Positions 12,067 to 23,267 of a DNA stretch of 52,519 nucleotides are shown in pieces (position 1 is the stretch's first letter; each line of letters opens with the position of its first letter). The notes beneath the pieces are model-generated. The model ran no database searches. It worked only from the letters and a program-made list of their open reading frames with translations, and was not told the origin of the DNA. The translations under genes were made by a program, and so were the position numbers. Source of the stretch: Proteromonas lacertae (Eukaryota > Sar > Bigyra > Opalinata > Proteromonadidae); assembly GCA_002245135.1 (NCBI GenBank), contig NGBS01000920.1:1-52519 (forward strand), given 5' to 3'.

Positions 12067-12824
12067 GAAACTTCAGAATGGTCTTCAATCAATATATTGA
12101 AGTTAGCTCTAAACACTTTTTTAACATTATCAATATATAAGAAGTTATATTGTGGCTTAGTAACAGCTAAATATAACTCTTTAAATGTTTCATATTCAGG
12201 TATCCATATATTCAATGAGTTGTATAAGTCAAACAAATTTCTATTACTCAATCCATAAAATGTTAAACAATAATCTACTTGTGATCTTGCTGAAGGTACT
12301 ATATCAGTAATATATTGACTACTAATTATAATTTTTGATTTTAAATGTCTATTTTCTTTCATTAATACTGGTATGATATTAGCTGTTTTCAACTCTAAAC
12401 TAAGATCATCAAATATTATAATATGTTCTGCATACTCAAAATTATCTTTGTTTGTATCATCAATTGATTTCATTAACTTCTCTACTAAATTATCTCCTGA
12501 GTAAGGTTCAAATAATGAATCATTTTCATCATAACTAATTTCATTATAATCTAATAACTCTTTAATTGAATCATATATCCTATCTTGTTTAATTGTGCCT
12601 ACGAAAAAATGTACATGTTGTTTTTTCTTATATTTTGGATCTATAATATGTCTTAATATATTGTATATCAAAGTAGTTTTCCCACTGTTCTTACGAGCTA
12701 CAATAAATATATTGCAGAAAGGCTCATTAAAGTAATCATAACCCAGAATTTTCTTAGGATCAAAAGACTCACCACCATCAACAGGTTCAATTTGTATATT
12801 ATTTATTTTTTCAAATTTAAACAT
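12063..12824 (-). CDS. Polinton genome-packaging ATPase (A32/FtsK-HerA type)
   Basis: P-loop ATPase that drives DNA into the capsid in Polintons and related viruses. Walker A reads ARKNSGKTT near residue 40, and Walker B reads IIIFDD about 90 residues later. The N-terminus LGYDYFNEPFCNIFI and the post-Walker B stretch IIISSQYITDIVPS match the element-2 copy closely. I chose the ATG at 12824 (MFKFEKINN) because element 2's protein starts at the equivalent point; an upstream in-frame ATG at 12857 is less likely. It looks whole, about 253 residues. It lies between the capsid gene and the membrane-anchored minor protein. Confidence 0.85.
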   Translation of the reverse strand: MFKFEKINNIQIEPVDGGESFDPKKILGYDYFNEPFCNIFIVARKNSGKTTLIYNILRHIIDPKYKKKQHVHFFVGTIKQDRIYDSIKELLDYNEISYDENDSLFEPYSGDNLVEKLMKSIDDTNKDNFEYAEHIIIFDDLSLELKTANIIPVLMKENRHLKSKIIISSQYITDIVPSARSQVDYCLTFYGLSNRNLFDLYNSLNIWIPEYETFKELYLAVTKPQYNFLYIDNVKKVFRANFNILIEDHSEVS

Positions 12825-12894
12825 AGTACGTGTATTTATTATGTAGTGAGAAATCAAAAAATAAAAATAGAAGTCAATAATAAAGTATTATTAC

Positions 12895-14341
12895 TTATAC
12901 TACTTTTTCAACACCCCTTGGTCCAATAATCAATTGTTTACCTGTAATTATGTAGAATTTATGATGAATAGTTCTATTTCTGTTTTCATCCTCATCATCT
13001 GGATTATCTTTTCTAGCATCAAAGTTACGGTTTGAACAATCTAATGTTATTTTTAAATCACTCGATAAATCTTTACCAGCTCTTAATTTTAATTCAGTTA
13101 ATCGATCAGTACTGAAATTTAGAACATCAAAAAATGTTTTGGGAAATGAATATATATTACATTTATCATATAATGTATTTTGAATAATATTTCTCATATA
13201 TTCCCAAGTTTGATATTTTGCAGGATATAAATAATCAGGTGTATAAACGAAATCATTTATTTGCCATCTTATTCTATCTTGATCTTGATCAAAAGGAATA
13301 GGATCTCTTTTATATGCATCATTATAATATGCTCTGTACAATATAAATTTAACATAACTTCCAATGCTACTATTAATACTGAAGTTATAGTTAAAAGTAT
13401 TACTACCTGGAATTGGATCTTTAGTGATTTGAACTATGTTAAAATCAGTAAAGTCAATAGGATGATGAGTTGAATAATTAATGGTATTAGCATTACATGT
13501 TGGATCTTTATTGTAACAAATGTAAAGTCTAGGATTAATAATTTTCATTCCTACATGCTGTTGCCATGAATTAATCCAAACAGAACCATTGCTATGATGA
13601 ATCCAATTCATTATAGGAGCAAATGTGAATTGAATATAAATGACTTCACCAAAATAAATATCATTCTTCAAAGCTAATATGGTATTATAGAAATCTGCAA
13701 AATGAAATCTACAGTATAGTTTTCCATGTAATATATCTTCTGTTGTTCCCATTTCTTCCCAATAATTCCAAACACCTCCATTTTGCATTTAAAGTAGAAT
13801 TAGAATTACATATAGTTGTTTCAGCTATTTTATTATTTCTAATGCGTAAGCCATCAAATAAATATTCATAATAATGATAATCTTTTATATCATAAGGATA
13901 TTGATTTGCAATTTGATGTGCTAAATCTCTATATTCGTTATAACTAGTATCAAGATCACATAACAATGTTCCTATTTTGTTGTATACTTTGATAGTTCCA
14001 AAATTCATTGAATTCTTTAAATTTATATGATCTAACATTTTACCACTAGTAGAATCAGTTGCAGGTGTAATAGGTAATTTCCAATTACCTGAATCTGCAG
14101 CAGCATGAGCTCTAGTTTGACCTGTAGTATAATCTAATATGAATTCAAAATAGCTTTTTGATAAGTTAACACAATTATCACCAGATATTTCAAATGTAAT
14201 TGAATCACTGTTTGAGTTTGTAGATAAAACAGTTTCATTTCTGCTTTGGTTAGGTGTAACTAAAATATGATTGTAGACAGGTATATAAGCTGGCACAATG
14301 CTTTCATGTTTTTGTGAATTAGGTACAGCAGTGATTGACAT
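12895..14341 (-). pseudogene. Polinton major capsid protein, double jelly-roll (about one break)
   Basis: Homologue of the 493-residue capsid protein of element 2. Shared landmarks are the N-terminal SITAVPNSQKHE start, the SGDNCVNLSKSYFEF strand, FNYNFSINSSIGSYVK in the second half, and the end HHKFYIITGKQLII. Double jelly-roll capsid proteins build the pseudo-hexameric shell of Polintons, adenoviruses and NCLDVs. The two open parts together cover nearly the full expected length, with about one break between them. It sits between ATPase and penton in the standard order, all minus strand. Confidence 0.8.
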
Positions 14342-14395
14342 ATTTTATGTTATTTTTTAAAAATCAAAAAATGCTTAAAAATAGCAAGAAATTTA

Positions 14396-15367
14396 TTAAT
14401 ACAAAATAATCTCAAAATAAATAGGTAAGTTATTTAAATCAATTGCATAGCCATCTTGTTGAGAGACTGTTATCTTCATTCGTTGATATTCGTGATATTG
14501 CATCTTTTTAGCTGTCCATTCAATTTGTGGATTAGTGAATGTAGTATATTCTGCATTTATATCAGTTATAGGTATATTTGCTAAAACCATTGAATTCTCA
14601 CCACTATTAACCCAGTCACATCTAATTTGTATGAATGACGCCCATAGTAAAGAAGGCTGATTTGGTAACAATTTATAATAATATATAAAATCATTACTGA
14701 AATATGCATCACTTATATGATTTGCATGATAAATTGATATACTTTTATTTATTTCATCTAAGCCAAATAACTTATATGCTAAGTTAGGGAATTCTATAGT
14801 AAAGTCTGTAAAGTAATATTTTCCGAAATGAGTAATATAATTAAATTGTAACTTTAATCTATTTTCTGAAGTATTATCAAATTGAAGTACTTCTACTTGA
14901 TCATCTACTTTACGAAATGGAAATCTATTTGCAAAATCTTCATCAGGTAATGGTATTACTCCATTATCAAATGCATAAAAAGTAAAATCTAAGATATTTC
15001 TAGCAAAAAAATCTAATAATTCTTTTCCTGTATAATTTCTTTGAGGTATTTTAATATCAATAGTTCTATTATAAGGTCCATTTTGGTTTTCAGGTTTTGA
15101 CCATTCTTCACGATCTGTTATTTGTGTATTTCTGCAACTGTAATAAGTAAAATTAAAGAGTATATGATCATTTACTTCATCTTGTACTGTATAGAAGTTA
15201 TTTGGAATAACTGCAGTAATTAAACTCATATATTGATATTTTTCAGTTATAGTTGGAGTATTAATACATCTTGTCCATCTATTTGAAAATTTTGAATCAT
15301 AGTCTGATGTAGTTAAGAACAATGATCTTCTATTGCTTAAAACATTACTGCCATCTTTAGGTTGCAT
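14396..15367 (-). CDS. Polinton penton (minor capsid, single jelly-roll)
   Basis: 323 residues, apparently whole, starting MQPKDGSN. It corresponds in place and pattern to 39314-40273 and 45254-46207. Shared words are SLITAVIPNNF near the N-terminus (LLHAVIPNSF in element 2), LVLANIP-like near residue 255, and the C-terminal QQDGYAIDLNNL (QQNGYELNLDNI in element 2). Polinton pentons fill the five-fold vertices of the capsid and are normally encoded next to the capsid protein, as here. The jelly-roll assignment rests on synteny and family pattern, not on a structural comparison. Confidence 0.75.
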   Translation of the reverse strand: MQPKDGSNVLSNRRSLFLTTSDYDSKFSNRWTRCINTPTITEKYQYMSLITAVIPNNFYTVQDEVNDHILFNFTYYSCRNTQITDREEWSKPENQNGPYNRTIDIKIPQRNYTGKELLDFFARNILDFTFYAFDNGVIPLPDEDFANRFPFRKVDDQVEVLQFDNTSENRLKLQFNYITHFGKYYFTDFTIEFPNLAYKLFGLDEINKSISIYHANHISDAYFSNDFIYYYKLLPNQPSLLWASFIQIRCDWVNSGENSMVLANIPITDINAEYTTFTNPQIEWTAKKMQYHEYQRMKITVSQQDGYAIDLNNLPIYFEIILY

Positions 15368-15444
15368 TATGTTTTATAATTGTTGAGAAATATTAAAATA
15401 TAATTTTATTTGAATTATTCTTTAATTTATATATTGATATATAT

Positions 15445-18243
15445 ATGCAACCACAACCTCAAGTTAACAATTCAAATGATGAAGAAGATGAACCAACAGA
15501 TGATGATTATGAATATGAAGAAGATGAAGATAATGTACCTATTGATATGAACAGAATAAGACATAGAAGAAGACATAGAAGGAATCAAGTCATACCATTT
15601 CAAGATATAAGCGAAGATGATTTGAATAACTATGTGAATCAAGAAGTGAAAAGATTTAACAAAGCATTAATCATTCAATATAGACTTTTTCCAATAGGTT
15701 GGCCAAATCATGAGTTTAATAGAATATATAATTTTTATGATGAACATATGAAAATGTTTAATTGGTGTAAGAATTTATTTGTAACAGGTCCTTTTGCGCA
15801 TGGTAAACCATTAGAAGCTTATAATCCAAAATTAACAGGAAATGAAAATTCTGCTAATGCAAGAGAATGTGGAATTTTTAAAACTCGTATAGCAGATGGT
15901 ATTGATAAATTGTGTATGGCATCTGATTTTATATTACAAAGAAATCCATTTGTTGTTTTACACCCAAAAGAAAGAATAGGTGTTACACAGCTTGAAAATA
16001 GAAGAATTAAAAAAACACATTATGAAATTGATGAAAGACATCCAGAACCAGAAAATGATTTTAACATAATGAATAATGAACATTATAATAGTGCAGCTGA
16101 AATAAGAGCAGAAAATGTTATACAAAATAGACATGATAATATGGTAAGAGGAGTATTAGTAAATGCAGACAATGGAAGTAATGATAATAACAATAATAAC
16201 AACAATGGAAATAATAACAATGATAATTATGAAAATAATAACAACAATGCAAATTATGATATAATTAGCTTTTGTGATTCTCTGAAAGATAAGTTAAAGT
16301 TTTATATAGGTCGTTTAATGAGAACTAAATTTTGGTATTTAACAAATCAAAAAGAAGTAACAGCTTATTCAATTGCATTAATCATATACAACTGTGTAAC
16401 TGATTTGTATATATTAGCTTTATATTATATACCAATATTAAAAGATAAGTTAAGTGGTAATTATCAAAATGATAATGAATATACTTTACCATATCATCCT
16501 GATAGAAGTAATTTTACGGGATTACCAGATGGTGATAATAGAACTGGATATAGATATAACTATTTAGCAACTATACAAAAAATATTATCAGAAGCTCATG
16601 TACCACAAGGACAAATCAATACAAATATATTTGCTAATCCTATAACTTTTAGAATGAATAGAGCTTTAGATACACAACTTAACCGTCAAATTAAACATAG
16701 AAGATCAGTTCCAGCTTATGTTGGAATGAATGTTGCAGATCATAGAAATTGGAGATATGTTGCACCAGCTAATTATCCTCCTGCTCATCCGTCAATTACT
16801 GCAGATTTGATTGATAGAAATGTTAATGCATTTTATAATGCATCACCTGCAAATAGTGATAGTGAAGATAATGATAATAATCCATCAAGTAGTGATACTG
16901 AAGAAGATTCAGACACTTATGATCTTGGTGATATGAGTAATCAAATACCACCGCCTCCTTTGCCACCAAGACCTATACCAGCAAGAACTATTCAACAACC
17001 ACCTCCACCTCCTCCTGTATTAAATGTATCTAGATCTAATGTAATTAGTTTAAGTAATCAATTTAATCCTCGTCATCTTATACCATCTGATAGATTTTCA
17101 TTTTTAGTACCAGATGATTTGCTTAATGCTATACCAAATCCAAATAGAGACTTTAATAAATCTCATAGATTTTTAGCTAATAGAGAAAATGGTGCAAAAA
17201 TAGGTGTAACTAGGATAATACAAGAGTTTTATACACAATTGCTAACAAATAATGGTAAAATCTATTCAATTGATGCATTTATACATAATCATAATCCACC
17301 TTGTACAATTGTAGATGAAAATTCAAGCAAGAGTTATATGTTCTTTACTGATTGGGTTAGAGAAGAAAACATCAATTTACCTTTATTACCTAGATCTAAA
17401 TATAATGCAACTGAAGTAAATGATATACCTCAAAATTACAGTAGTATCAATATGATGTTTTATGGATATGATTACAATAGAAATATATATTCATATACTG
17501 GTTTATTAGAATATTGGTTAAAGAATCATCGAGGAACACCATTTAATGAAAGACAAGCTAAGCAGGAAATATACATATATAATCCATGTATCAATATTCT
17601 ATCAGATGATGAAGAGGAAAATAAAAACATAAAAGTATTAATAGGTATGGATTATGATAAAAATTGGCCTAACGATAAAAAAATCAAATGTAAACAAATC
17701 AAAGTAATAGTATCTCAAGAAAGTGATAGAGCATGGTATGTAATAAGTGATCCAATGTTTGATTATATGTCATGCGATATACCAGGTGATGGAATTCACA
17801 AATTCTATAACTATCCATTCTTTGTTAAGATAGGAGATACAGTAGAATTGATAGTACCAGTATCTTTGAAAGATAATATTTATGTATTAAAAGATGCAAG
17901 ATTAGATGATAAAGATGAAAATAATTATTTAAAAATTGATGATTATATGAGAAATGCAAATCGAGATAGTATTAATCAAAGAGCTATTGATGATAGAGAA
18001 ACAGCTAAGCGTAGAATACAAGGTTTAGGTAAAAAGCGTAGAAGAAAAACACAATCATTAATGAAATTGTATACTAAATTGTTTACACACAATAATAAAA
18101 AGAAAAAGAATAAAAATTATATAGTTTTAAATTTTGATTCTAACATTTTAGCTCTTTTTTCTCCTTTTAATGAATTAAAATTTGTTGCTTGCACAAATGA
18201 TTTGTTATTTACTATGATATCAACTAAAAACAAAATTGCATGA
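15445..18243 (+). CDS. Large Polinton protein of unknown function
   Basis: 932 residues from the ATG at 15445. It has an acidic N-terminus, an Arg-rich patch near residue 40, Asn-rich low complexity around residues 250-270, a helical segment near residues 280-350, Pro-runs near 510-530, and a basic patch (KKRRRKTQ) near 865. It parallels the 1,078-residue protein of element 3, which starts at the same place relative to the penton and also has an N-terminal large domain, a similar helical segment and Pro-runs. Its last about 42 codons overlap the end of the oppositely transcribed protease gene, unlike element 3 where a 6-bp gap separates them. No catalytic motif is recognised; it may be a virion or genome-associated protein. 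Confidence 0.7.
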   Translation: MQPQPQVNNSNDEEDEPTDDDYEYEEDEDNVPIDMNRIRHRRRHRRNQVIPFQDISEDDLNNYVNQEVKRFNKALIIQYRLFPIGWPNHEFNRIYNFYDEHMKMFNWCKNLFVTGPFAHGKPLEAYNPKLTGNENSANARECGIFKTRIADGIDKLCMASDFILQRNPFVVLHPKERIGVTQLENRRIKKTHYEIDERHPEPENDFNIMNNEHYNSAAEIRAENVIQNRHDNMVRGVLVNADNGSNDNNNNNNNGNNNNDNYENNNNNANYDIISFCDSLKDKLKFYIGRLMRTKFWYLTNQKEVTAYSIALIIYNCVTDLYILALYYIPILKDKLSGNYQNDNEYTLPYHPDRSNFTGLPDGDNRTGYRYNYLATIQKILSEAHVPQGQINTNIFANPITFRMNRALDTQLNRQIKHRRSVPAYVGMNVADHRNWRYVAPANYPPAHPSITADLIDRNVNAFYNASPANSDSEDNDNNPSSSDTEEDSDTYDLGDMSNQIPPPPLPPRPIPARTIQQPPPPPPVLNVSRSNVISLSNQFNPRHLIPSDRFSFLVPDDLLNAIPNPNRDFNKSHRFLANRENGAKIGVTRIIQEFYTQLLTNNGKIYSIDAFIHNHNPPCTIVDENSSKSYMFFTDWVREENINLPLLPRSKYNATEVNDIPQNYSSINMMFYGYDYNRNIYSYTGLLEYWLKNHRGTPFNERQAKQEIYIYNPCINILSDDEEENKNIKVLIGMDYDKNWPNDKKIKCKQIKVIVSQESDRAWYVISDPMFDYMSCDIPGDGIHKFYNYPFFVKIGDTVELIVPVSLKDNIYVLKDARLDDKDENNYLKIDDYMRNANRDSINQRAIDDRETAKRRIQGLGKKRRRKTQSLMKLYTKLFTHNNKKKKNKNYIVLNFDSNILALFSPFNELKFVACTNDLLFTMISTKNKIA

Positions 18244-18677
18244 TAACCACATCTTACACTATCAACTCTTTGATTTTTAACTCTATTTATTTTAATCTTA
18301 TATTCATCATTAGGATATTATTTTAATTTTGTTAAATCTTTATAAAACTTTGTTATTTGTTTAGGTTTATCTCCAAAACTATCATAGTACATTATCCTCC
18401 TAGTATTATTGTTAACACATAAACTAACCCAATGACCTATTTTACTTACAGGATCTTTAGTTGTATTAGTACAAAGTATAACACACCAAACATTTTCATT
18501 TTTATATAGTTGACCTATTTTGCTTAGTTCATCCCATAGTATAACACCTTTAAAATATTTTAGTAGTCTAGGAAACATTTTTTTAATGATCTTTTCAATA
18601 TCAAAATTTGAGAGTGCATCTTCTTTATGTAAATCACCTGTACCTATATAGTCATTTGTGATATATCTTTTAAACAT
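18117..18677 (-). pseudogene. Polinton adenain-like cysteine protease (about one break)
   Basis: Maturation protease of the adenovirus/Polinton Ulp1-like fold. The minus-strand frame shows ALSNFDIEKIIK, the WDEL segment, the catalytic His in GHWVSL and the Asp in YYDSFGDKP. Further along, sequence around 18117-18255 encodes the catalytic-Cys block CGYHAILFL. Compared with the 189-residue copy in element 3 the gene is nearly full length, with about one break. It converges on the large protein gene and is divergent from the basic protein at 18771. Confidence 0.75.
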
Positions 18678-18715
18678 TATATAATTAATAACTATAAGAA
18701 TTTATTGAATATCAA

Positions 18716-18743
18716 TTCATTTGATAAATTCTTAACGTTTTTT
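18716..18743 (+). promoter_or_regulatory. Shared upstream motif, element 1
   Basis: TTCATTTGATAAATTCTTA followed by a T-run, ending 27 bp before the ATG at 18771. The same motif occurs before 19585 in this element and before 46265 in element 3. It is a candidate promoter for plus-strand virion genes. Confidence 0.5.
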
Positions 18744-18770
18744 AATATATATATTTATGTTATTTAATTA

Positions 18771-19514
18771 ATGGGTAAGTTTAAAGATTGGTTAAAAAAA
18801 TCTAAAATTCTATCTAGCGCAGCTAGTTTAATACCTTTTGCTGGACCAGCTATTAGTAACAGTATAGAGAATATGGGATATGGTAAGAGAAGGCGTAGAG
18901 GTAGGGTTGCAAGACATAGAGTTACTAGAATGTCACAATTTACACCTGATGGTAGATTCTTAGGTGATACTTCATCTATGACTGGTGGTGGAACTGTTAA
19001 GTTTAGGACAAAATCTGGTAAAGTTGTTTCATTTCATACTAGAAAACGGAAGGGAGCTGGTTTAGGTAGTTTGTTTAAGAAAGGATGGAATAAAATAAGA
19101 AAAATAGCTACAAAAGACAATATTACAAGAGGTATTGAGAAAGCTAAAGAGATAAATAACACTTTAAAAGATAAGAAATATATTAGTAATATATCAGGTA
19201 AGGTAGGTGACATTGCAACAAAATTAGGTTTTAATAAAGTTGGTGATATAGCAAATAATATAAGTTCCACTGCTAGTAACTATGGTTATGGAAAACGTAG
19301 AAGACATAGAGGCGGTAAAAGATTTGGACAAAATGGTGGACTTAGATTACCAATGAATGGTGGTAGTAAAATACGTAGTATAGCTATTACTAAACCTCCT
19401 AGCAATAGGCCTATTTTAAATGGATTAGCTAAACCTTGTGGATTTAACCATAGAGGTTTATACAATCCACAAAACAGTTTACAAAGCTTTTTAGCTTACA
19501 AGTTAACAACATAA
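18771..19514 (+). CDS. Basic virion precursor, adenovirus pVI/pX-like
   Basis: 247 residues. The N-terminal amphipathic segment (KDWLKKSKILSSAASLIPFAGPAI) is followed by GYGKRRRRGR. A second helical segment resembles the first (LFKKGWNKIRKIA), and repeated Arg-rich patches alternate with Gly. The sequences SSMTGGG and LPMNGGS fit the adenovirus protease rule (M/I/L)XGG-X. Adenovirus pVI is a membrane-lytic internal protein with an N-terminal amphipathic helix, and pX is an Arg-rich DNA-condensing core peptide. This protein combines features of both. Element 2 has a close relative at 33330-33817 (KKTKILSTAASLIPGVGPAL). Assignment is by pattern and by the neighbouring protease. Confidence 0.6.
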   Translation: MGKFKDWLKKSKILSSAASLIPFAGPAISNSIENMGYGKRRRRGRVARHRVTRMSQFTPDGRFLGDTSSMTGGGTVKFRTKSGKVVSFHTRKRKGAGLGSLFKKGWNKIRKIATKDNITRGIEKAKEINNTLKDKKYISNISGKVGDIATKLGFNKVGDIANNISSTASNYGYGKRRRHRGGKRFGQNGGLRLPMNGGSKIRSIAITKPPSNRPILNGLAKPCGFNHRGLYNPQNSLQSFLAYKLTT

Positions 19515-19535
19515 ACTTTGTTATTGATTTTATTA

Positions 19536-19564
19536 TTCATTTGATAAATTCTTATTGTTTTTTT
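19536..19564 (+). promoter_or_regulatory. Shared upstream motif, element 1, second copy
   Basis: TTCATTTGATAAATTCTTA is repeated exactly (19536-19554), followed by TTG and a T-run. It ends about 20 bp before the ATG at 19585. Confidence 0.5.
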
Positions 19565-19584
19565 ATATATTTAATAATAACATA

Positions 19585-20046
19585 ATGTATAACAATCGTT
19601 ATAGCAGATACACTAGAGATTACTATGAAGATGATAGTGATTCATCTTCTGATGATGATTATTCATATGACACTCCACTAGCTAGAGATATGAGTAAAAC
19701 CGATAGACAGATTGCAGAATTGTTATATAACTTAAATCATAGTAATGATAGAGCTACTCCATAATCTAATTCTAAATTAAGTGAAGAGACTAGAAAGAAA
19801 AGAGCTGAAAATTTAGCCAAAGCAAGAGAAGCAAGAATGAGCAAATTAAAAAACAAACAAGATACAAGTAATATATATTTAGAGCAGCAGCAACAACAAC
19901 AACCACAAAAATCAAAATCAATTAGGTTACCAGGTGATAGTGATCCATTTGCACAAACAAAACAAAGTAATGGTAGTGGTTTAAAAATACCACCACCTAA
20001 TGCACCTATGCCTGGTGATAATGCTGTGATGCCAGTTTATTTTTAA
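19585..20046 (+). pseudogene. Small acidic/Tyr-rich then Gln/Lys-rich protein (about one break)
   Basis: Starts at the ATG at 19585 with a Tyr/Asn-rich head, an Asp/Ser-rich stretch (YYEDDSDSSSDDDYSYD) and a helix RQIAELLYNL. Downstream sequence to 20046 encodes a Lys-rich helix, a short poly-Gln and an end at PGDNAVMPVYF. The layout matches 50592-51095 in element 3: Tyr/Asp-rich head, DLQILSQLQGLN helix, Lys-rich middle and a Phe/Tyr end. This copy is broken with about one break. It lies in the run of plus-strand virion-type genes and has its own copy of the upstream motif. Function unknown. Confidence 0.5.
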
Positions 20047-20107
20047 TTAAAATTTATATTCATTAAATTCTTTATATATTTCAATATATATTTTTTGTTT
20101 ATATATT

Positions 20108-20635
20108 ATGTCAAAACCCAAAAATAAAAAGAGTTTAAAAGAAGCTTTAACTAAACAGTTATTGAAACGTATTAAAAGAAGAGCTAAAGTAAATCGATTT
20201 AACAAAGCTTTGAAAAAGAAAATAAGTAAATCAGTAGGTGTAAGAGTAAATGAAGAAAGTATTATGAGGAATAGAATGAGAGAAGCAGCTTATAGCAATT
20301 TCAATTTGGATCAAGTAGCAACGCAAAATGATTTGAAAATGTTACCAATTTTGTTAGCAGATAAATCATTAACAAAGGAAAAGAAATTAGCATTACAGAG
20401 TTATTATGATGCATTAAAAAGTGGACAAATAACAGCTAAAAACAGAGATTCATTTTTTGGTCCAGTTCAATCTGCACTATTAAAATCATTACCTTATGAT
20501 AGTTATAAAAGTGTGAATGATAATTTAGCTTATATCAAAAATGTTATGCCTGCTTTGCCTGGAGGAGGAAGTAGTTTGAATGGTGATTTAGCAGTTGCTA
20601 TTGCAAATGAATTAGCTAAACGGAGGCATCTCTAA
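20108..20635 (+). CDS. Basic helical virion-type protein
   Basis: 175 residues. The N-terminus is strongly basic (LLKRIKRRAKVNRFNKALKKK), followed by a helical mid-section and the sequence ALPGGGSS near residue 150, which fits the (M/I/L)XGG protease rule. Counterparts by position and pattern are 51136-51729 (element 3) and 31668-32201 (element 2). Each has a basic head, a central helix and a C-terminal stretch. The proteins could be core or cement components processed by the element protease. No named family is recognised. Confidence 0.55.
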   Translation: MSKPKNKKSLKEALTKQLLKRIKRRAKVNRFNKALKKKISKSVGVRVNEESIMRNRMREAAYSNFNLDQVATQNDLKMLPILLADKSLTKEKKLALQSYYDALKSGQITAKNRDSFFGPVQSALLKSLPYDSYKSVNDNLAYIKNVMPALPGGGSSLNGDLAVAIANELAKRRHL

Positions 20636-20639
20636 TCCA

Positions 20640-23178
20640 TATAGCAGCTCTAAGATAGGAAGTGTACCACCTCCACCACCTCCACGTTTTGGAGGACCTC
20701 CTGGAGGATTTGGTAGTTATCCTCCCCCACCTCCTCCACCTGGTCCAGGAAGCTATATACCACCTCCTACTCCTAGTAGTAAATCTGGTAGTAGTGGTGG
20801 TACATCAATATTACCAGGATCATCACTTCCTCCACCTTCACCTCCATCATCATCAATGTCAGTTCCATCAGCTGCACCACCTTCACCTTCGCCTACGCCT
20901 TCACCTCCATCTTCGCCATCACCACCACCACCTGCTCCATCAGGACCACCTGCTCCAACAGGTCCATCTTCTGAAGAAATTAAATTACAGAAAAAACTAG
21001 ATGTTGTAACAAAAGAGGCTGATAAATATAGAAATATGATAACTGATATATTAAAAGAAAAAGATGAAGCTTAAGCTGCTTATAATAAATTTAAAGCAGA
21101 TACTGCAGCAGAGATAAAAAAGTTTAATAAAGAACATGCTGATGATAAAGCAGCACAACAACAGAATTATGATAATATGGTTAAAATAAAGCAAATGAAG
21201 CTGAAAGAATAAAAAATGAATTGAATCAAGCTAAATTAAAGTATGATAATGCAAATAAAAAATTGAATGCTTATGAAAAAGCAGAATTATCGTTACAAAA
21301 CAAAATAACTGATTTACAAAGTAAAGTAAATGATTTAAATGATCAAAATATGAAATATCAAAGTGATATATCTAATTTAGCTGCCAAAAATAATATTTAT
21401 CAAAATCAAATAAATGATTTAAATGAAATAATTAACTAGTCAAAATAAGGATTATTTAAATGAAATAGAAAAAATGAAAGTGAATATATCTTCATATCAG
21501 TCAGAAATACAAGGTTTAAAAACAACATTAACAGAAGCTAAAGGAAATGAACAAAAAAAGAAACTTTGAATATAATGATTTACTTAATGAATATAAAAAA
21601 TATAAAAAGGATCATGATCCTACTGGTGGTCATCAACTAACTGTTAATGAAAGAAAACAATTAAATGATTTAGAATTAGAATTAATAACTAAAAGAAGTG
21701 AATTAAACATAGCAGCACAAGAAAAAATAGCTCTGCAGAATAATTTAAAAACTCTTAGAAATGATAGAGATAATTAAATTACTGAAAATACTTCTTATAA
21801 GGATATGGTAGATTGTTTAAAACAACAAAAAGAAGAAATTAATAAATAATTCGAAAGTAACAAGATTCAATTAAACAATAAAGAAAATATTCTTGAAGAA
21901 TTTAAAATTAAGCATAAATTATATGCTCAGAAATATAATGAAGAAAGCTATCAAGAATTAAAGAGTTTATATGAAAAACAAATTAGAGAATTAAAACAAC
22001 AGAATGAGGAGTTGAAAAATGCAAATAATCAAAATAAAAGAGAATTAAATTTAGCACTAAATAATGCAGAAAGTCTCAAAACACAATATATACAAAGTTT
22101 AAATAAAAAAGATGAAGAATTAAAAGCATTAGAAGAAATCAAAAATAAAATTGTTAGTGATTATAATACATATAAAGAGGATTACCCATACAGTAAAGCT
22201 GAAGTACAACAAAATGTAACAAATTTAAATAGTAGAATAAATGAATTACAAAGAGAAAAAGAACAAAATTTAATTCAATATAATACAATAAATGATAAAT
22301 TGTCAATAAGAGAAAATGAAATGTTATCACTAAAAATGAATCATGAACAAGCTGAAAAAGATTTAACTAGTCTTCAAGAAAGCTATAATGCTATATCTGA
22401 GGAATTGCAAAATACTAGAGATAAAGATAAAACACAATTCAGCTGTAGAAGAAAATGCATTATTACAAAAAAATTAAATGAAACTTTATTAGTAGGTTAA
22501 CAGTCATTAAAAAATAAACAACATGAAATAGAATACATAAAGAATGAAGCAATCAAAGCTCTTAAAGGAAATGATGCAACTTATCAAAAAAACATGCAAC
22601 AATTATTAAAAAAAATGGAGGAAGAAAAATCAGTTTATGAAGCTCAGTTAGCAAGTGTAATGAATAATGCAAATAAACCTTCTTATAATGATTTAGGACT
22701 TGTACAATATCCCATGATGAATGATTTAATATACAATGAGCCAACTTTAGATTTAACAATACCAAATCCAGTTAATACAGATATAGTCAATCCTGACTTA
22801 TTACAGCGACCTAATAATATTGTTCCAGCTATTAATGAAGAATCAGATGACATTAACCTTCCGCCAAATAAAGAAAGTATTGATGATAAACTGAAAAGAA
22901 TAAACAAATACTTTGATAATTTGAAAGAATATAATGAAAAATATAGTAATAGACCAGAAGAACCTGTAAAATTAGATCCAAATACTTTAACTTATAATCA
23001 AGTGAGGAAGTTTATAGAGAGACGTAAGGCAATAATAAAAAATATAGAACGTAGTACAGTAAATAAAGATTTAGATATGAATAGAACTACTAATAGAATG
23101 AGAAGAAGAGAAAAGGTTAGAGAAAATATTATAAATTCAGTGAAAACAAGATTAAATAGAATGGCTCAAAATTTATAG
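20640..23178 (+). pseudogene. Proline-rich and coiled-coil structural protein (heavily broken)
   Basis: The first about 330 bp encode runs of Pro/Ser/Gly. The rest, to about 22600, encodes long heptad-type helices rich in Asn, Gln, Lys and Glu, such as LNDQNMKYQSDISNL and NAIS-EELQNTRD, ending in a basic tail (RMRRREKVRENI). Such long coiled coils are seen in fibre- or scaffold-like proteins, but no family is recognised. About eight breaks are present, the highest density in element 1. In element 3 the same slot holds a different, Pro-rich coding stretch (51743-52453). Confidence 0.55.
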
Positions 23179-23267
23179 TAACTGCAAATGTACCTCAATT
23201 TGTACCTCAATATGAAGAGGTGTCAGTATTTTAAAAGAAAAATAAATATATAAGTATTAATTAATTA

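Noticed and set aside
20662-21000. His/Leu-rich open frame
   Set aside because: It is the shifted reading of the CCA/CCT-rich Pro/Ser-coding stretch of the coiled-coil gene.
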